Assembly (NCBI GenBank): GCA_965218775.1
Contig: CBDCLS010000006.1
Span: forward strand, 1,922,001 to 1,986,000
Source of the DNA: CAUZIZ01 sp965218775
GTDB taxonomy: Bacteria; Acidobacteriota; UBA6911; RPQK01; JAJDTT01
DNA length: 64,000 bases
Direction: 5' to 3'
Below the pieces are notes generated by a model. That model had not been told where the DNA came from, did not search any database, and was given only the letters and a program-made list of their open reading frames with translations. A program made the translations under genes and the position numbers. This document shows positions 15,543 to 24,508 of this stretch, in pieces (positions within the stretch are counted from its first letter, which is position 1; every line of letters starts with the position of its first letter).

Positions 15543-18092
15543 CTAGCGACCCAGCAACTTGCCTATTTCCCGGCCAAGCCGGGTTTTAGAATAGGGTTTT
15601 CGAAGCACACGGAATGAGCTTCCTTCAGAGTAGTCGTCCAATTCATGAATCTCCGACTTGAGGTCATGGCCCGTGACAAAGATGGCGGGTAGGTTGGCTT
15701 TGATCGCACGCATCTGTTTGTAGGTCTCAGGACCGCTCATTCTCGGCATCACCACGTCCAGCAGGACCAGGTCGATGTTTTCTCTTTCCCTCTCGAATAT
15801 CGCGACGGCTTCGACTCCGTCCCTTGCCGTTAGCACTTTGTACCCGAAGCCTTCTAGCATGCGCACCCCGATCTTGCGCACGCCGTCATCATCTTCAATC
15901 AACATCACCGTTTCCCCACGGCTCTCAAGCTGGAAGCGTTCGTCGCTTTGGATCTGAGGTTTCGCGATGTCTTCGACTGCGGGGAAATACAGCTTGATCG
16001 TTGTTCCCCTTCCCTGTTCGCTCTCGAGCTCGATGTAGCCATCGTGTTGTCTAATGATTCCGTAGACGACAGCCAATCCAAGTCCAGTTGCCTTACCCAC
16101 ATCCTTGGTGGTGTAGAACGGTTCGAAGAGACGCCGCTTGGTCTCTTCCCCCATCCCTTCACCAGTGTCCCGGACCGATATCTCGACGTAGTCTATCGAT
16201 TCGTCCAGTGACACGCCCGGGTCCTTGATCGAACCGGCGGGGACCAGGCTGGTTTGAATCGTCAATTGCCCGCCTCCATTCATGGCATCTTGCGCATTGA
16301 GGACGATGTTCAGGATCGCCTGCTCGACCTGTCCGGAATCTGCTTTCACCATCAGTGGCTGTGAACTCCTGTGAAACCTCATCTCGATGTTCTCGCTGAT
16401 GATCCGTTCGAGCATCACCACCAGGTCTGCAATGACGTCACTGGCGTCCAGGGTTTCGAGTTTGAGTATTTGTTTGCGACTGAATGCCAGGAGCTGACGA
16501 GTCAAGAGTACAGCGCGGTCACCGGCCCTGTGGATTCCTTCGATTTCCTGGCGATAGGGAAAGTGGGAGGGCACTTCCGCCAGCAGGATCTCGCAATAGC
16601 CATTGATGACGGTAAGAAGATTGTTGAAATCGTGGGCGACTCCTCCAGCCAGCTTGCCAATCGCTTCCATCTTCTGCGCTTGGCGAAGCTGCTCGTGGCT
16701 CTTCTCCAGAGCAGCCTCCACCCGTTTACGTTCGAGCTCGGCACCGGCACGCGAAGCAAAAACACGCAGGATGGACTCGGCGAAGGTCGCCTCTGCCATG
16801 GGTTCGTCGTGCATCACGCCCAGGTGTCCGAGAGGCCTACCGGAGTCATCGAAGAGCGGAATGGCGAGGTAGCTTTCGATACCCATCTCCTGCAGCAAAA
16901 TATCCTTTGGGAAAACCTCCTGGACGCGTTCTGGGATGTAGCACATTTCCTTGGCAACCACGTCGGCACACGGCGTGTCCCGGGTATCATATTCGATGTT
17001 GTTGCTGAAGCCGCTTCCGTTCCACAGGGCAAGGGTCCTTACTCGGTCCTCTCGACCGTCACAAAGCTCGGTGACAAAGGCGAAACCGACGCGCAGAGCG
17101 GCTGCCAGCTGCCGTACCAGCGATCGAATAAAGTCTTGACCGAATCCATGAGAGGTTCCCGAGACCACGAGTCGGAATGCGTCCTCGATCTGTTTGCGTT
17201 CGGTGATGTCCTCCTGGACGGAAATCGTACAGGTCCTGTCCGATATCTTGAGGGTGCTGATGTGGGCGGAGGTGAAAAAGAGTGTGCCATCTTTCTTGCG
17301 GTTTGAGAATTCTCCGGACCAGACTCCCTTGGTTTTCAGTGCCTCGACGACGGCACCTATGAGTCGGTCCGTCTCCTCCGGCGGGTTTGCAAACAGTAGT
17401 GATACGTGCGCGCCAGCCAGTTCACCTCGGCTGTATCCGAACATAGCGTCAAATGCCGGATTGGTGTAAAACAGGTTGCCGTTCTCGTCGCTGACGTTGA
17501 CTCCCTCGGCCATGCTGTCGAGCACCCGCGACTGTACCTTGAGCTCCTCTTGTGCCTCAGTCAGCTCGGTAACGTCAACGGAGAAGTTGACGAGCCCTTT
17601 TCCGGTGACCTTGTCCGGGAAGAGGTAGTTCCGAAAATGGAGCGGCTTACCTTCACGGACTCCGTTATACATCACCTCCACGGCCTCGCCGGCCAGCGCT
17701 TGCTTGACCTCCTCGTGGTGAGGCGCCGAAGGGTCCAGGAAATTGAAGCCTACAAGCTCATTCTCCTTGAGCCCGCGCTTTTCCAGGGCCCTCCCACGGG
17801 ACTCGGTTACCAAACCGTTCTCGTCAATTCGGCTGATGCATAAAGACGCGTTTTCGAGGAGGGCATTGAAGAGCTCGTTCATCCGCTGCAGCTTTCTTTC
17901 CGTCTCGTCCCTCTGTGTGGACTCCAACGCGGCGAATTGTCGACGCAGCTCCCGCAACTCCTCCAGGAGCTCCACCCTGGTCTTGTCTTGATCCTTCATT
18001 TCGCTCAATTTCTCTCCGATGACGTGCAGCGCTCTTTTCCGTTTCGACCAGAGAACGAGATCATCTGGAAATCCGTCCTCAATCGAACGCAA
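15543..18092 (-). CDS. Hybrid sensor histidine kinase (PAS-PAS-GAF-HisKA-HATPase-REC)
   Basis: Cytosolic-looking signalling protein without membrane helices. Approximate order: coiled coil 30-75, PAS 75-175 (LLENASLCISRIDENGLV), PAS 185-305 (FYTNPAFDAMFGYSRGELAG), GAF 315-465, dimerisation/phospho-acceptor helix with GGVAHDFNNLLTVINGY (about 490-505), ATPase with DTGEGMGEE and GLGLAVVYGI, and a C-terminal receiver domain with DLVLLDVVMPRMSG carrying the phosphorylated Asp. The VAHDFNNLL box is that of HPK4-like kinases. The start is uncertain: TTG 18092 gives 849 residues; ATG 17999 (MKDQDKTRVELLEELRE) is a good alternative with GGAGAG upstream. No partner regulator is adjacent. It is divergent from dnaB. 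Confidence 0.92.
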   Translation of the reverse strand: MRSIEDGFPDDLVLWSKRKRALHVIGEKLSEMKDQDKTRVELLEELRELRRQFAALESTQRDETERKLQRMNELFNALLENASLCISRIDENGLVTESRGRALEKRGLKENELVGFNFLDPSAPHHEEVKQALAGEAVEVMYNGVREGKPLHFRNYLFPDKVTGKGLVNFSVDVTELTEAQEELKVQSRVLDSMAEGVNVSDENGNLFYTNPAFDAMFGYSRGELAGAHVSLLFANPPEETDRLIGAVVEALKTKGVWSGEFSNRKKDGTLFFTSAHISTLKISDRTCTISVQEDITERKQIEDAFRLVVSGTSHGFGQDFIRSLVRQLAAALRVGFAFVTELCDGREDRVRTLALWNGSGFSNNIEYDTRDTPCADVVAKEMCYIPERVQEVFPKDILLQEMGIESYLAIPLFDDSGRPLGHLGVMHDEPMAEATFAESILRVFASRAGAELERKRVEAALEKSHEQLRQAQKMEAIGKLAGGVAHDFNNLLTVINGYCEILLAEVPSHFPYRQEIEGIHRAGDRAVLLTRQLLAFSRKQILKLETLDASDVIADLVVMLERIISENIEMRFHRSSQPLMVKADSGQVEQAILNIVLNAQDAMNGGGQLTIQTSLVPAGSIKDPGVSLDESIDYVEISVRDTGEGMGEETKRRLFEPFYTTKDVGKATGLGLAVVYGIIRQHDGYIELESEQGRGTTIKLYFPAVEDIAKPQIQSDERFQLESRGETVMLIEDDDGVRKIGVRMLEGFGYKVLTARDGVEAVAIFERERENIDLVLLDVVMPRMSGPETYKQMRAIKANLPAIFVTGHDLKSEIHELDDYSEGSSFRVLRKPYSKTRLGREIGKLLGR

Positions 18093-18157
18093 GATCTAGC
18101 GGGTGAGCTGCTCTTACAGCCCTCCGATTTCCCCGGGTAGCACGACGTCGAGAAGCG

Positions 18158-18163
18158 TATAAT
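18158..18163 (+). promoter_or_regulatory. Candidate -10 box of dnaB
   Basis: A perfect TATAAT ends 7 bp before the ATG at 18171, leaving no room for a Shine-Dalgarno. If used, the transcript would start at or next to the start codon. No -35 hexamer was seen. Confidence 0.4.
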
Positions 18164-18170
18164 CTTCAGT

Positions 18171-19523
18171 ATGAGCCCCGAGATGACTCTTGAAAAGACC
18201 CTTCCCCACAGTGCCGAGGCCGAGCGAGCTGTCTTGGGAGCGATTCTACTCGACAATGACATCTTGGACCAGGCAGCCGAAATGCTGAAGGCGGATGATT
18301 TCTACACCGAAGGTCATCGCACAATCTTTGCCACCATGCTTGGGCTTTCCACTGCTTCCAAAGCCATAGATTCGTTGACATTAAGGGAGGAACTGAACAG
18401 GAGTGATTCACTCGAAAGGGTAGGAGGAGTCGTCTATATCGCTTCGCTCCTGGATGGGGTTCCGCGCGTCTCCAATGTGGAACACTACGCCAACATCATC
18501 AGGGAGAAGTCCCTGCTGCGCAGGCTGGTCCATTCGGCCAACGAGATTCTGGTTCGCAGCTTCTCGGATGAAGAGGATCCTGGACATCTGTTGGAAGCGG
18601 CGGAGAAGGCGATCTTCGAAATCGGACAGGAGAAGATCCGGGGAGGCTTCGTCGAGCTGCCCGAGATTCTGGCTGCCACCTACAAGCACATTGAATCTTT
18701 GCATGATCGCAAGGAGCTCGTGACCGGTTTGGCTACCGGTTTCACCGAACTGGATCAGATGCTGTCGGGGCTTCAGTCGTCGGATTTGATTATCGTTGCC
18801 GCCCGTCCCGGGCTGGGAAAAACCAGCCTGGCTTTGAACATTGCACAACACGTGGCGGTCCGCCAGAACAAAGTGGTAGGCGTGTTCAGCCTCGAGATGT
18901 CAGCCCACCAGTTGGGGATGCGACTTCTTTGCTCGGAAGCGCGGGTGGACAGCCATAAGATGCGCTCTGGCTATATGTCCAAGGAAGATTGGAAGGCTTT
19001 GGCCAAAGCCACCAGTCGGCTTTCCCAGGTTCGGATGTTCGTCGACGATACCCCCGGCATCACAATTCTGGAAATGCGCTCAAAGGCCAGGAGACTTAAG
19101 GCTCAACACGGCCTGGATCTGCTGATTGTGGACTACCTTCAGCTCATGTCCGGCACATCCAGCGGTCGTCGGGCAGAGAACCGGCAGCAGGAAATCTCCA
19201 CCATCAGTCGGTCTCTCAAGGGGTTGGCCAAAGAACTCGACCTTCCCTTGATTGCTATATCGCAGCTGAGCCGGGCTCCGGAGCAGAGACGTGGCGATCA
19301 CCGCCCCCAGCTTTCCGATCTCAGGGAGTCAGGGTCGATCGAACAAGATGCAGATGTGGTTCTCTTCATCTACCGACAGGATATCTACAAGAGGGAGGAA
19401 GATCTGGATGAAGAGGACAGCTATGCCCAGATCATCATCGGGAAACAACGTAACGGACCCGTGGGCACCGTCAAGCTGGCTTTCGTCGATCAATGGACGC
19501 GCTTTGAGAATCCCGCTTTGTAG
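18171..19523 (+). CDS. dnaB: Replicative DNA helicase
   Basis: Hexameric helicase that unwinds DNA at the fork. The N-terminal domain (PHSAEAERAVLGAILLDND) binds primase. The RecA-like C-terminal domain has Walker A ARPGLGKTSLAL (about 211-222), the FSLEMSAHQLGMR motif and Walker B LLIVDYLQLMSG near 320. The tail has the SDLRESGSIEQDADVV motif. The 450-residue length is standard and no intein is present. It lies soon after the rpsF-rpsR-rplI block, as in many bacteria, but here the aminotransferase, isomerase and kinase genes intervene. The start ATG 18171 is supported by the DnaB N-terminus. Confidence 0.96.
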   Translation: MSPEMTLEKTLPHSAEAERAVLGAILLDNDILDQAAEMLKADDFYTEGHRTIFATMLGLSTASKAIDSLTLREELNRSDSLERVGGVVYIASLLDGVPRVSNVEHYANIIREKSLLRRLVHSANEILVRSFSDEEDPGHLLEAAEKAIFEIGQEKIRGGFVELPEILAATYKHIESLHDRKELVTGLATGFTELDQMLSGLQSSDLIIVAARPGLGKTSLALNIAQHVAVRQNKVVGVFSLEMSAHQLGMRLLCSEARVDSHKMRSGYMSKEDWKALAKATSRLSQVRMFVDDTPGITILEMRSKARRLKAQHGLDLLIVDYLQLMSGTSSGRRAENRQQEISTISRSLKGLAKELDLPLIAISQLSRAPEQRRGDHRPQLSDLRESGSIEQDADVVLFIYRQDIYKREEDLDEEDSYAQIIIGKQRNGPVGTVKLAFVDQWTRFENPAL

Positions 19524-19555
19524 AAAAGCACCCGATGGCTTGGAAGGGTTGCTCG

Positions 19556-20260
19556 CTAAAAGGGTACGCTCGCGCCATCCTTGTCCGAGAGGAGGAGCTG
19601 ACCCGAGAGTTTTCGTCCCGACTTCTTGCTCTTGAGGTAGAAGAATCCTTCCACGCTCTCACCGGCTGGTAGGGTTCCGGGTTGGATTTCGTATCCCTCC
19701 AGAAGGGCCGTCAGCTTCTGGGCCTCTCCCACGACCACGACTCCGGGCTGCGAGCCCCCCCCCACGTCAACGACACGCCCAGTCCGGCGGGGGTCACCGC
19801 CGTAGCGGGGAGTCTGTCCGCCGTAGCGAGGGTCCGGTCCACCGTAGCGAGGGTCCTGTCCAGGGGTCGCCCTGCCCTCTGAGTAAATCCGTCCGTTAGT
19901 GCCCATCTGCCCTGCTCGACCGTACTTGATGATCTTAGGCGTGATATCGGATGACCGGGCTCGCTTGATCCGCTTTTTCTTGTGGTTTCTGGCTTCCATC
20001 ACTTCGGGATCAATGTCGAAGTTCGCCGACGAGTTATTGCGGACGACAACGCCAAGAATGGCGAAACCCTCATTAAAGACCTGAAAGGGAAAGCCCCGAG
20101 GAAGGTCCTTCTTGCGAAGGGACTTCACCTCGATGAAGACTCCCTTGCCGAGCTCGACCTCAGCGGCCCGGACTTCCTGCACGGAAAAGAGCCCAGGCAG
20201 CAGCAATGTCCCTATAACAAACCCCTGCAGAACAGTTCGGTCAGCGAGTTTCGAAATCAT
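19556..20260 (-). CDS. Exported protein with DPRYGG repeats, function unknown
   Basis: 234 residues. A signal peptide-like N-terminus (LQGFVIGTLLLPGLFSVQEV, then AAEVELGKG) is followed by a beta-rich domain (FNEGFAILGVVVRNNSSANF) resembling secreted interaction domains. A Gly/Pro/Arg/Tyr linker comes next (about residues 128-165), with three tandem (D/T)PRYGG units. The C-terminal domain has LPAGESVEGFFYLKSKKSGR, similar in style to DUF-type 'intracellular accumulation' beta-sandwiches; no family was recognised. It sits convergently after dnaB and is divergent from radA. Coding is supported by the signal peptide, the in-frame repeats and codon use. Confidence 0.7.
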   Translation of the reverse strand: MISKLADRTVLQGFVIGTLLLPGLFSVQEVRAAEVELGKGVFIEVKSLRKKDLPRGFPFQVFNEGFAILGVVVRNNSSANFDIDPEVMEARNHKKKRIKRARSSDITPKIIKYGRAGQMGTNGRIYSEGRATPGQDPRYGGPDPRYGGQTPRYGGDPRRTGRVVDVGGGSQPGVVVVGEAQKLTALLEGYEIQPGTLPAGESVEGFFYLKSKKSGRKLSGQLLLSDKDGASVPF

Positions 20261-20378
20261 TGGCTAGCTCCACCGATGGATTAGGTAATAATAGAACCAT
20301 TCTAACAGACAGAAATCAAATCGGGGAGAATCGATTTGTGCTCTGTTATCCGCTCAAAGCTTGGACAGCCCCTCGCGC

Positions 20379-20384
20379 TACAAT
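20379..20384 (+). promoter_or_regulatory. Candidate -10 box of radA
   Basis: TACAAT lies 6 bp before the GTG at 20391, the start that fits the RadA N-terminus. As with dnaB, this spacing would give a leaderless transcript. No convincing -35 or Shine-Dalgarno was found. Confidence 0.35.
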
Positions 20385-20390
20385 ATCAAT

Positions 20391-21752
20391 GTGGCTGCAC
20401 CCTCGCTCAAGGCACTCTATGTTTGTCAGTCCTGTGGCCTCCGGAGCCCCAAGTGGCTAGGACGGTGCCCCGGTTGTGGGGAGTGGGATGCCCTCTCGGA
20501 AGAGCGAGCCCAGAGCCGCCCGGTTGGGGTCGCAGGGGCTCCCTTGCACGCCTATCCTGAGATTGAAAAAGACGACTTTAGTCGGATCCTCAGCCTCAAT
20601 TCAGAGTTCGATCGAGTGCTTGGTGGTGGCATGGTTCCCGGATCCCTCATTCTGCTGGGCGGTGAACCGGGAATCGGCAAGTCCACCCTGCTGCTTCAGG
20701 TTGCCGAGAATCTGTCGCAGGAGGGCTTGCCCGTCCTCTACGTCGCAGGTGAGGAATCAGCCCAACAGATCAGATTGCGGGGCGATCGACTTGGAATCAA
20801 GGGAACCCATCTCTTCCTGGTGGCGGAGACCTGTCTGGAGCGGGTGCTGGAGCAAAAGGAGGTGCTGAGGCCGTCAGCGCTGATCATCGATTCCATTCAA
20901 ACCCTGTACAGCCAGAACCTGGAGTCAATTCCCGGCAGTATCGGGCAGATTCGGGAGTGTGCTTCGAAGCTGCTGACCTTTGCCAAGACCTCTGGCGTTC
21001 CGGTTTTGCTGATTGGGCATATCACCAAGGATGGAGCCCTGGCCGGTCCCAAAGCTCTCGAGCACATCGTTGACGTGGTTCTCTATTTCGAAGGGGAGCG
21101 CCATCGAAACGAGAAGATCGTGCGCACTGTCAAGAATCGGTTTGGGCCGGCCAACGAGCTCGGAATATTCGAGATGTCGGGGCGCGGCCTGCTCTGTGTC
21201 GACAATCCGTCTAAACTATTCTTGTCCGAACGTGCGGAACAGGTGTCGGGATCCGCGGTCACTTGTGCCATGGAAGGATCCCGACCGGTCCTGGTCGAGA
21301 TCCAGGCCCTGGTCAGTCAGAGCCACTTCAGCTCCGCCCGTCGTGTCACCAATGGAGTCGACTCGAGTCGGGTGTCGCTGTTGTTGGCCATGCTGGAAAA
21401 GCGTCTCGGCCTACATCTCCTCGGAAGTGACGTTTACGTGAATGTTGCCGGAGGACTCTCGCTGACCGAACCCGGGGTGGATCTGGCGATTCTTGCCGCT
21501 ATCGTGTCCAGCTTTCGAGATCGTCCTCTTCCCGGGAATGCCGTGGTTTTCGGTGAGGTCGGTCTGGCGGGCGAGATCAGGGCCGTTGGTTTTCCCTATA
21601 GCCGTGTCAAGGAAGCTTCCAATCTGGGTTTCGAGTCAGCGATCCTGCCCAAGAAGAATCTCCCTCTGAACGAGCCCCTGGAGGGCTTTTCACTGGTTGG
21701 AGTTTCTTCAGTTGGGGAATGTCTCGAGCACCTGGACGGGGCAGGGATATGA
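20391..21752 (+). CDS. radA: DNA repair protein RadA (Sms)
   Basis: RecA-related branch-migration helicase acting in recombinational repair. A zinc finger of four Cys opens the protein (VCQSCGLRSPKWLGRCPGCG). Then come Walker A GGEPGIGKSTLLLQ, the RadA-specific KNRFG box (VKNRFGPANELGIFEM) and a Lon-protease-like C-terminal domain (ALVSQSHFSSARRVTNGVDS, YVNVAGGLSLTEPGVDLAIL). GTG 20391 is chosen since the family begins only a few residues before the zinc finger; TTG 20361 would add ten residues. ispD follows 39 bp downstream, giving radA-ispD-ispF. Confidence 0.95.
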   Translation: MAAPSLKALYVCQSCGLRSPKWLGRCPGCGEWDALSEERAQSRPVGVAGAPLHAYPEIEKDDFSRILSLNSEFDRVLGGGMVPGSLILLGGEPGIGKSTLLLQVAENLSQEGLPVLYVAGEESAQQIRLRGDRLGIKGTHLFLVAETCLERVLEQKEVLRPSALIIDSIQTLYSQNLESIPGSIGQIRECASKLLTFAKTSGVPVLLIGHITKDGALAGPKALEHIVDVVLYFEGERHRNEKIVRTVKNRFGPANELGIFEMSGRGLLCVDNPSKLFLSERAEQVSGSAVTCAMEGSRPVLVEIQALVSQSHFSSARRVTNGVDSSRVSLLLAMLEKRLGLHLLGSDVYVNVAGGLSLTEPGVDLAILAAIVSSFRDRPLPGNAVVFGEVGLAGEIRAVGFPYSRVKEASNLGFESAILPKKNLPLNEPLEGFSLVGVSSVGECLEHLDGAGI

Positions 21753-21791
21753 GGGCCGGATCTAACGACGGCGCGGATAGGTGAGGCGACT

Positions 21792-22433
21792 TTGATCGGG
21801 CTTATCCTGGCGGCCGCTGGAGCGGGCAGTCGCTTCGGTGGTGAGATTCCCAAACAGTTCAGCAGCATGAGAGGGAAACCACTCTATCTACATGCTTTGG
21901 AACCGTTTTCGAAATTCTTCAAGGAAGCTGTCATCGTGGTCCCAGAGGGGTGGGCGGAAAGGGTTGAGCAGCAGATTCGATCTATTCCCTACCGGCAAAA
22001 ACTGCTCTTGCAAACAGGTGGTCCTCAGCGTCAAGACTCGGTGGCCCGAGGGCTGAGCCGACTCTCGGATTCGGTCCAGATCGTGCTGGTCCACGATGCC
22101 GCTCGCCCGTTCGTTTCGCAGGAGCTGATCGCGCGAGTCGTTGAGCAGACGCGAGAGTGCGGGGCCTGTCTTCCCGCAGTGCCGCTTCGTGATACGGTCA
22201 AGGAAGTGGCTTCCCTCCGGGTGGTAAAAACCGTGGATCGTCATCGTTTGAGGTTGGCCCAGACACCCCAGGGATTCGAAATCAGCCTCTTGAGACGGGC
22301 TCTGGAGCAGGCACATAAGGACGGTTTTTACGGCACCGACGAAGCCTCCCTGGTAGAGCGCCTGGACTCTCCTGTTGATGTGGTCCCAGGCGAACCCGAG
22401 AACATCAAGGTGACCTGGAAAGAGGATCTGTGA
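21792..22433 (+). CDS. ispD: 2-C-methyl-D-erythritol 4-phosphate cytidylyltransferase
   Basis: Third step of the MEP pathway: joins CTP and MEP to give CDP-methylerythritol. The nucleotidyltransferase loop IGLILAAAGAGSRFGGEIPK lies at the N-terminus. VLVHDAARPFVSQELI, AVPLRDTVKEV, LAQTPQGFEISLLRRAL and YGTDEASLVERL follow in the normal order. The length is 213 residues, slightly short but complete. The TTG start at 21792 is the only candidate directly ahead of the conserved loop. ispF begins 10 bp after the stop; the two are probably cotranscribed with radA. Confidence 0.95.
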   Translation: MIGLILAAAGAGSRFGGEIPKQFSSMRGKPLYLHALEPFSKFFKEAVIVVPEGWAERVEQQIRSIPYRQKLLLQTGGPQRQDSVARGLSRLSDSVQIVLVHDAARPFVSQELIARVVEQTRECGACLPAVPLRDTVKEVASLRVVKTVDRHRLRLAQTPQGFEISLLRRALEQAHKDGFYGTDEASLVERLDSPVDVVPGEPENIKVTWKEDL

Positions 22434-22443
22434 ATCGGAGAGT

Positions 22444-22944
22444 TTGGGTGTGGGCTTAGAGAACAGTTTCCGGATTGGTTTGGGCTACGATTTCCACGCC
22501 TTTGGGGAAGGCCAGAAGCTCGTCCTGGGGGGCGTGCTGATACCGTATGATCGTGGTCTGATAGGGCACTCTGATGCGGACGCCCTTTCTCACGCTGTGG
22601 CTGACGCCTTACTGGGAGCCGCAGGGCTCAAGGACATCGGGACCTATTTCCCGGACACTGATCCGCGCTACCAGGACATCAATAGCCTGCTGCTTCTGGA
22701 AAAGGTATGTCGGCTGATTCGAAGAAAGAACTACCGGGTTGGCAATATCGACGCCACCATCCTGGCCGAGGCTCCGAAGATCCAGCCTCATGTGGAAGCC
22801 ATCAAGGTGAGTCTGGGACGGGTGCTCTACTTGAAACCGGATCAGATCGGTCTGAAGGCGACCACCATGGAGGGCAGAGGAGCGGTGGGTCGGGGTGAGG
22901 GTCTGGCCGTGCAAGCGGTGGCCCTGTTGGTGAGAGAAGGATAG
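22444..22944 (+). CDS. ispF: 2-C-methyl-D-erythritol 2,4-cyclodiphosphate synthase
   Basis: Cyclises CDP-methylerythritol phosphate, releasing CMP. Zinc ligands are in RIGLGYDFHAF (Asp and His) and GHSDADALSHAVADALLGA (His). FPDTDPRYQDINSL and ATTMEGRGAVGRGEGLA complete the trimer-forming fold. 166 residues. Possible starts are TTG 22444 and GTG 22450, differing by two residues. It completes the MEP set of this window with ispE and ispD. The monophosphatase gene begins 7 bp downstream. Confidence 0.95.
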   Translation: MGVGLENSFRIGLGYDFHAFGEGQKLVLGGVLIPYDRGLIGHSDADALSHAVADALLGAAGLKDIGTYFPDTDPRYQDINSLLLLEKVCRLIRRKNYRVGNIDATILAEAPKIQPHVEAIKVSLGRVLYLKPDQIGLKATTMEGRGAVGRGEGLAVQAVALLVREG

Positions 22945-22951
22945 GAGCCTG

Positions 22952-23728
22952 ATGAGTTCACCAGACGAGACCGCCTTGGCGGTAGCAAAAATGGCGGCAC
23001 AGAAGGCTGGAAGCCTCCTGCGGGATTCCCTGAAGACGGACTTCAAGGTGTCCAAGAAGGGACCGACCAACCTGGTGACGGAAATCGACTTGCGCGCGGA
23101 GTCGATTATCATCGAGTTCATCGAGCGCCACTTCCCAGATCATTCTGTCTTGTCGGAAGAACGGGAAGAGAAGGTGGGGAGTGCACCCTATCGGTGGGTC
23201 ATCGACCCCATCGACGGAACTACCAATTACGCTCACGGCTATTCCTGTTTCTGTGTCTCGATCGCGCAGGAGGTCGAAGGCAATCTGAAGCTTGGCGTGG
23301 TCTATGATCCCATCGCCAATGAGCTTTTCTGGGCCGAGCGCAACCAGGGAGCGTTTCTCAACGATGAGCCGATCAGGGTCTCCAGGGTTGAGGAACTCAT
23401 TGAAAGCCTTGTTGCCACTGGCTTCCCATATGATCCAAAGGAGAGAGACCTCAACCTCGAATTGTTCGCACGGATGACGAGAAGCGTTAGAGGTGTCAGG
23501 CGCGACGGATCAGCTGCGTTGGACCTTTGCTACGTGGCTTGCGGCCGTTTCGACGGTTTCTGGGAGATCAGTTTGAACCCCTGGGATGTGGCAGCAGGGC
23601 AACTGATCGTCGAAGAGGCGGGCGGCCGTGTCACACGTTTTGACCAATCCCCCTGTGGCATCGAGGGCAGCCAGGTGCTCGCAAGTAATGGTAAGCTGCA
23701 TGGGGCTCTCTCGGAGCTGCTGACCTGA
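22952..23728 (+). CDS. Inositol monophosphatase family protein (SuhB-like)
   Basis: Mg2+-dependent, Li+-sensitive type sugar-phosphate phosphatase. The metal and phosphate motif 1 is WVIDPIDGTTNYAHGYSCF (about residues 80-98), preceded by the Glu of LSEEREEK. Motif 2 is NPWDVAAGQLIVEEAGG near residue 210. The length of 258 residues is normal. The substrate may be inositol 1-phosphate, another polyol phosphate or fructose bisphosphate; the sequence does not decide. It follows ispF by 7 bp, so it is likely in the radA-ispD-ispF transcript. Confidence 0.9.
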   Translation: MSSPDETALAVAKMAAQKAGSLLRDSLKTDFKVSKKGPTNLVTEIDLRAESIIIEFIERHFPDHSVLSEEREEKVGSAPYRWVIDPIDGTTNYAHGYSCFCVSIAQEVEGNLKLGVVYDPIANELFWAERNQGAFLNDEPIRVSRVEELIESLVATGFPYDPKERDLNLELFARMTRSVRGVRRDGSAALDLCYVACGRFDGFWEISLNPWDVAAGQLIVEEAGGRVTRFDQSPCGIEGSQVLASNGKLHGALSELLT

Positions 23729-23794
23729 AACCTGAGAATTCCAAGATCTTGGGATTTTCTTTCTGTCAGATCTCGGCGCTAGAATCGGATACAA

Positions 23795-24373
23795 ATGCGA
23801 ATCGCTGTCGGCAGTACCCGCGAACCGGAGATCGCCGCAGTCAAAGAGGTGTGGGAGCTATTGTCCGGCCGGCTTCAGCCCGGTTCGGACGAGCCCGCCG
23901 AATTTCTGTGTTACGACGTTTCCAGGGAGGAAACCGGCACTCCTTTCTCAGCTGCCGACCTGATGATGTCGGCTCAGACGCGCGTCGAAAACCTGACCCT
24001 GCAGCTCAAGCGAGAGCGAGGTGAGGCGGAGTTTTATGTCGGATTGGTGGGAGGATTTAATGTCGTCGGTTCCGCGGGTCCCCGAAGACAGGTCTTCCTC
24101 GAGAGTTGGGCCTATGTCTCGGACGGGCACAAGGGACATTTTGGACACGGGGGCGGGATGCCTATTCCTCCGCGGATTGCCGACCCTGTCATCGACCGTG
24201 GAATCGAGCTCGAGATCGTGATTGACCGCTTCACTCACAGCAGGGGAATCGCAAGGGGACAAGATCTTCGGGAAATCCTCACCGACGATATATTGACCGG
24301 CAAGCAGTCTTTCGTCACCGCTTTGATCCTCGCGTTCGCCCCATTCTACAATCCTCTTTCCTATGGATCTTGA
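23795..24373 (+). CDS. DUF84 family NTPase (inosine/xanthosine triphosphatase-like)
   Basis: The start MRIAVGSTREPEIAAVKEVW matches the 'GSTNPxKxxAV' opening of the ITPA-like DUF84/YjjX family, which removes deaminated purine nucleotides. SREETGTPFSAADLMMSAQT corresponds to the 'SGVxxQPxSxEE...GAxNRA' region, and YVGLVGGF to the 'GLEGG' loop. FLESWAYVSDGHKGHFGHGG and MPIPPRIADPVID follow as in the family. The Glu of 'GLEGG' is replaced by Val and several motif residues are off consensus, so activity is uncertain. 192 residues. TAGAAT at 23780-23785 lies 9 bp before the ATG and may be a -10 box. Confidence 0.75.
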   Translation: MRIAVGSTREPEIAAVKEVWELLSGRLQPGSDEPAEFLCYDVSREETGTPFSAADLMMSAQTRVENLTLQLKRERGEAEFYVGLVGGFNVVGSAGPRRQVFLESWAYVSDGHKGHFGHGGGMPIPPRIADPVIDRGIELEIVIDRFTHSRGIARGQDLREILTDDILTGKQSFVTALILAFAPFYNPLSYGS

Positions 24374-24508
24374 GACGCACTGACAGTAGACGGCGAGAAC
24401 GGAAAGAAAACGGCGCCGTCTCAGATTGTGGCGTAGTTTGCCTGCCCACAATGGCAAGCTGAGTCAGCACTACTTTGTGGCCGAGTGGAAGGGAGAACAA
24501 GAAGGATT

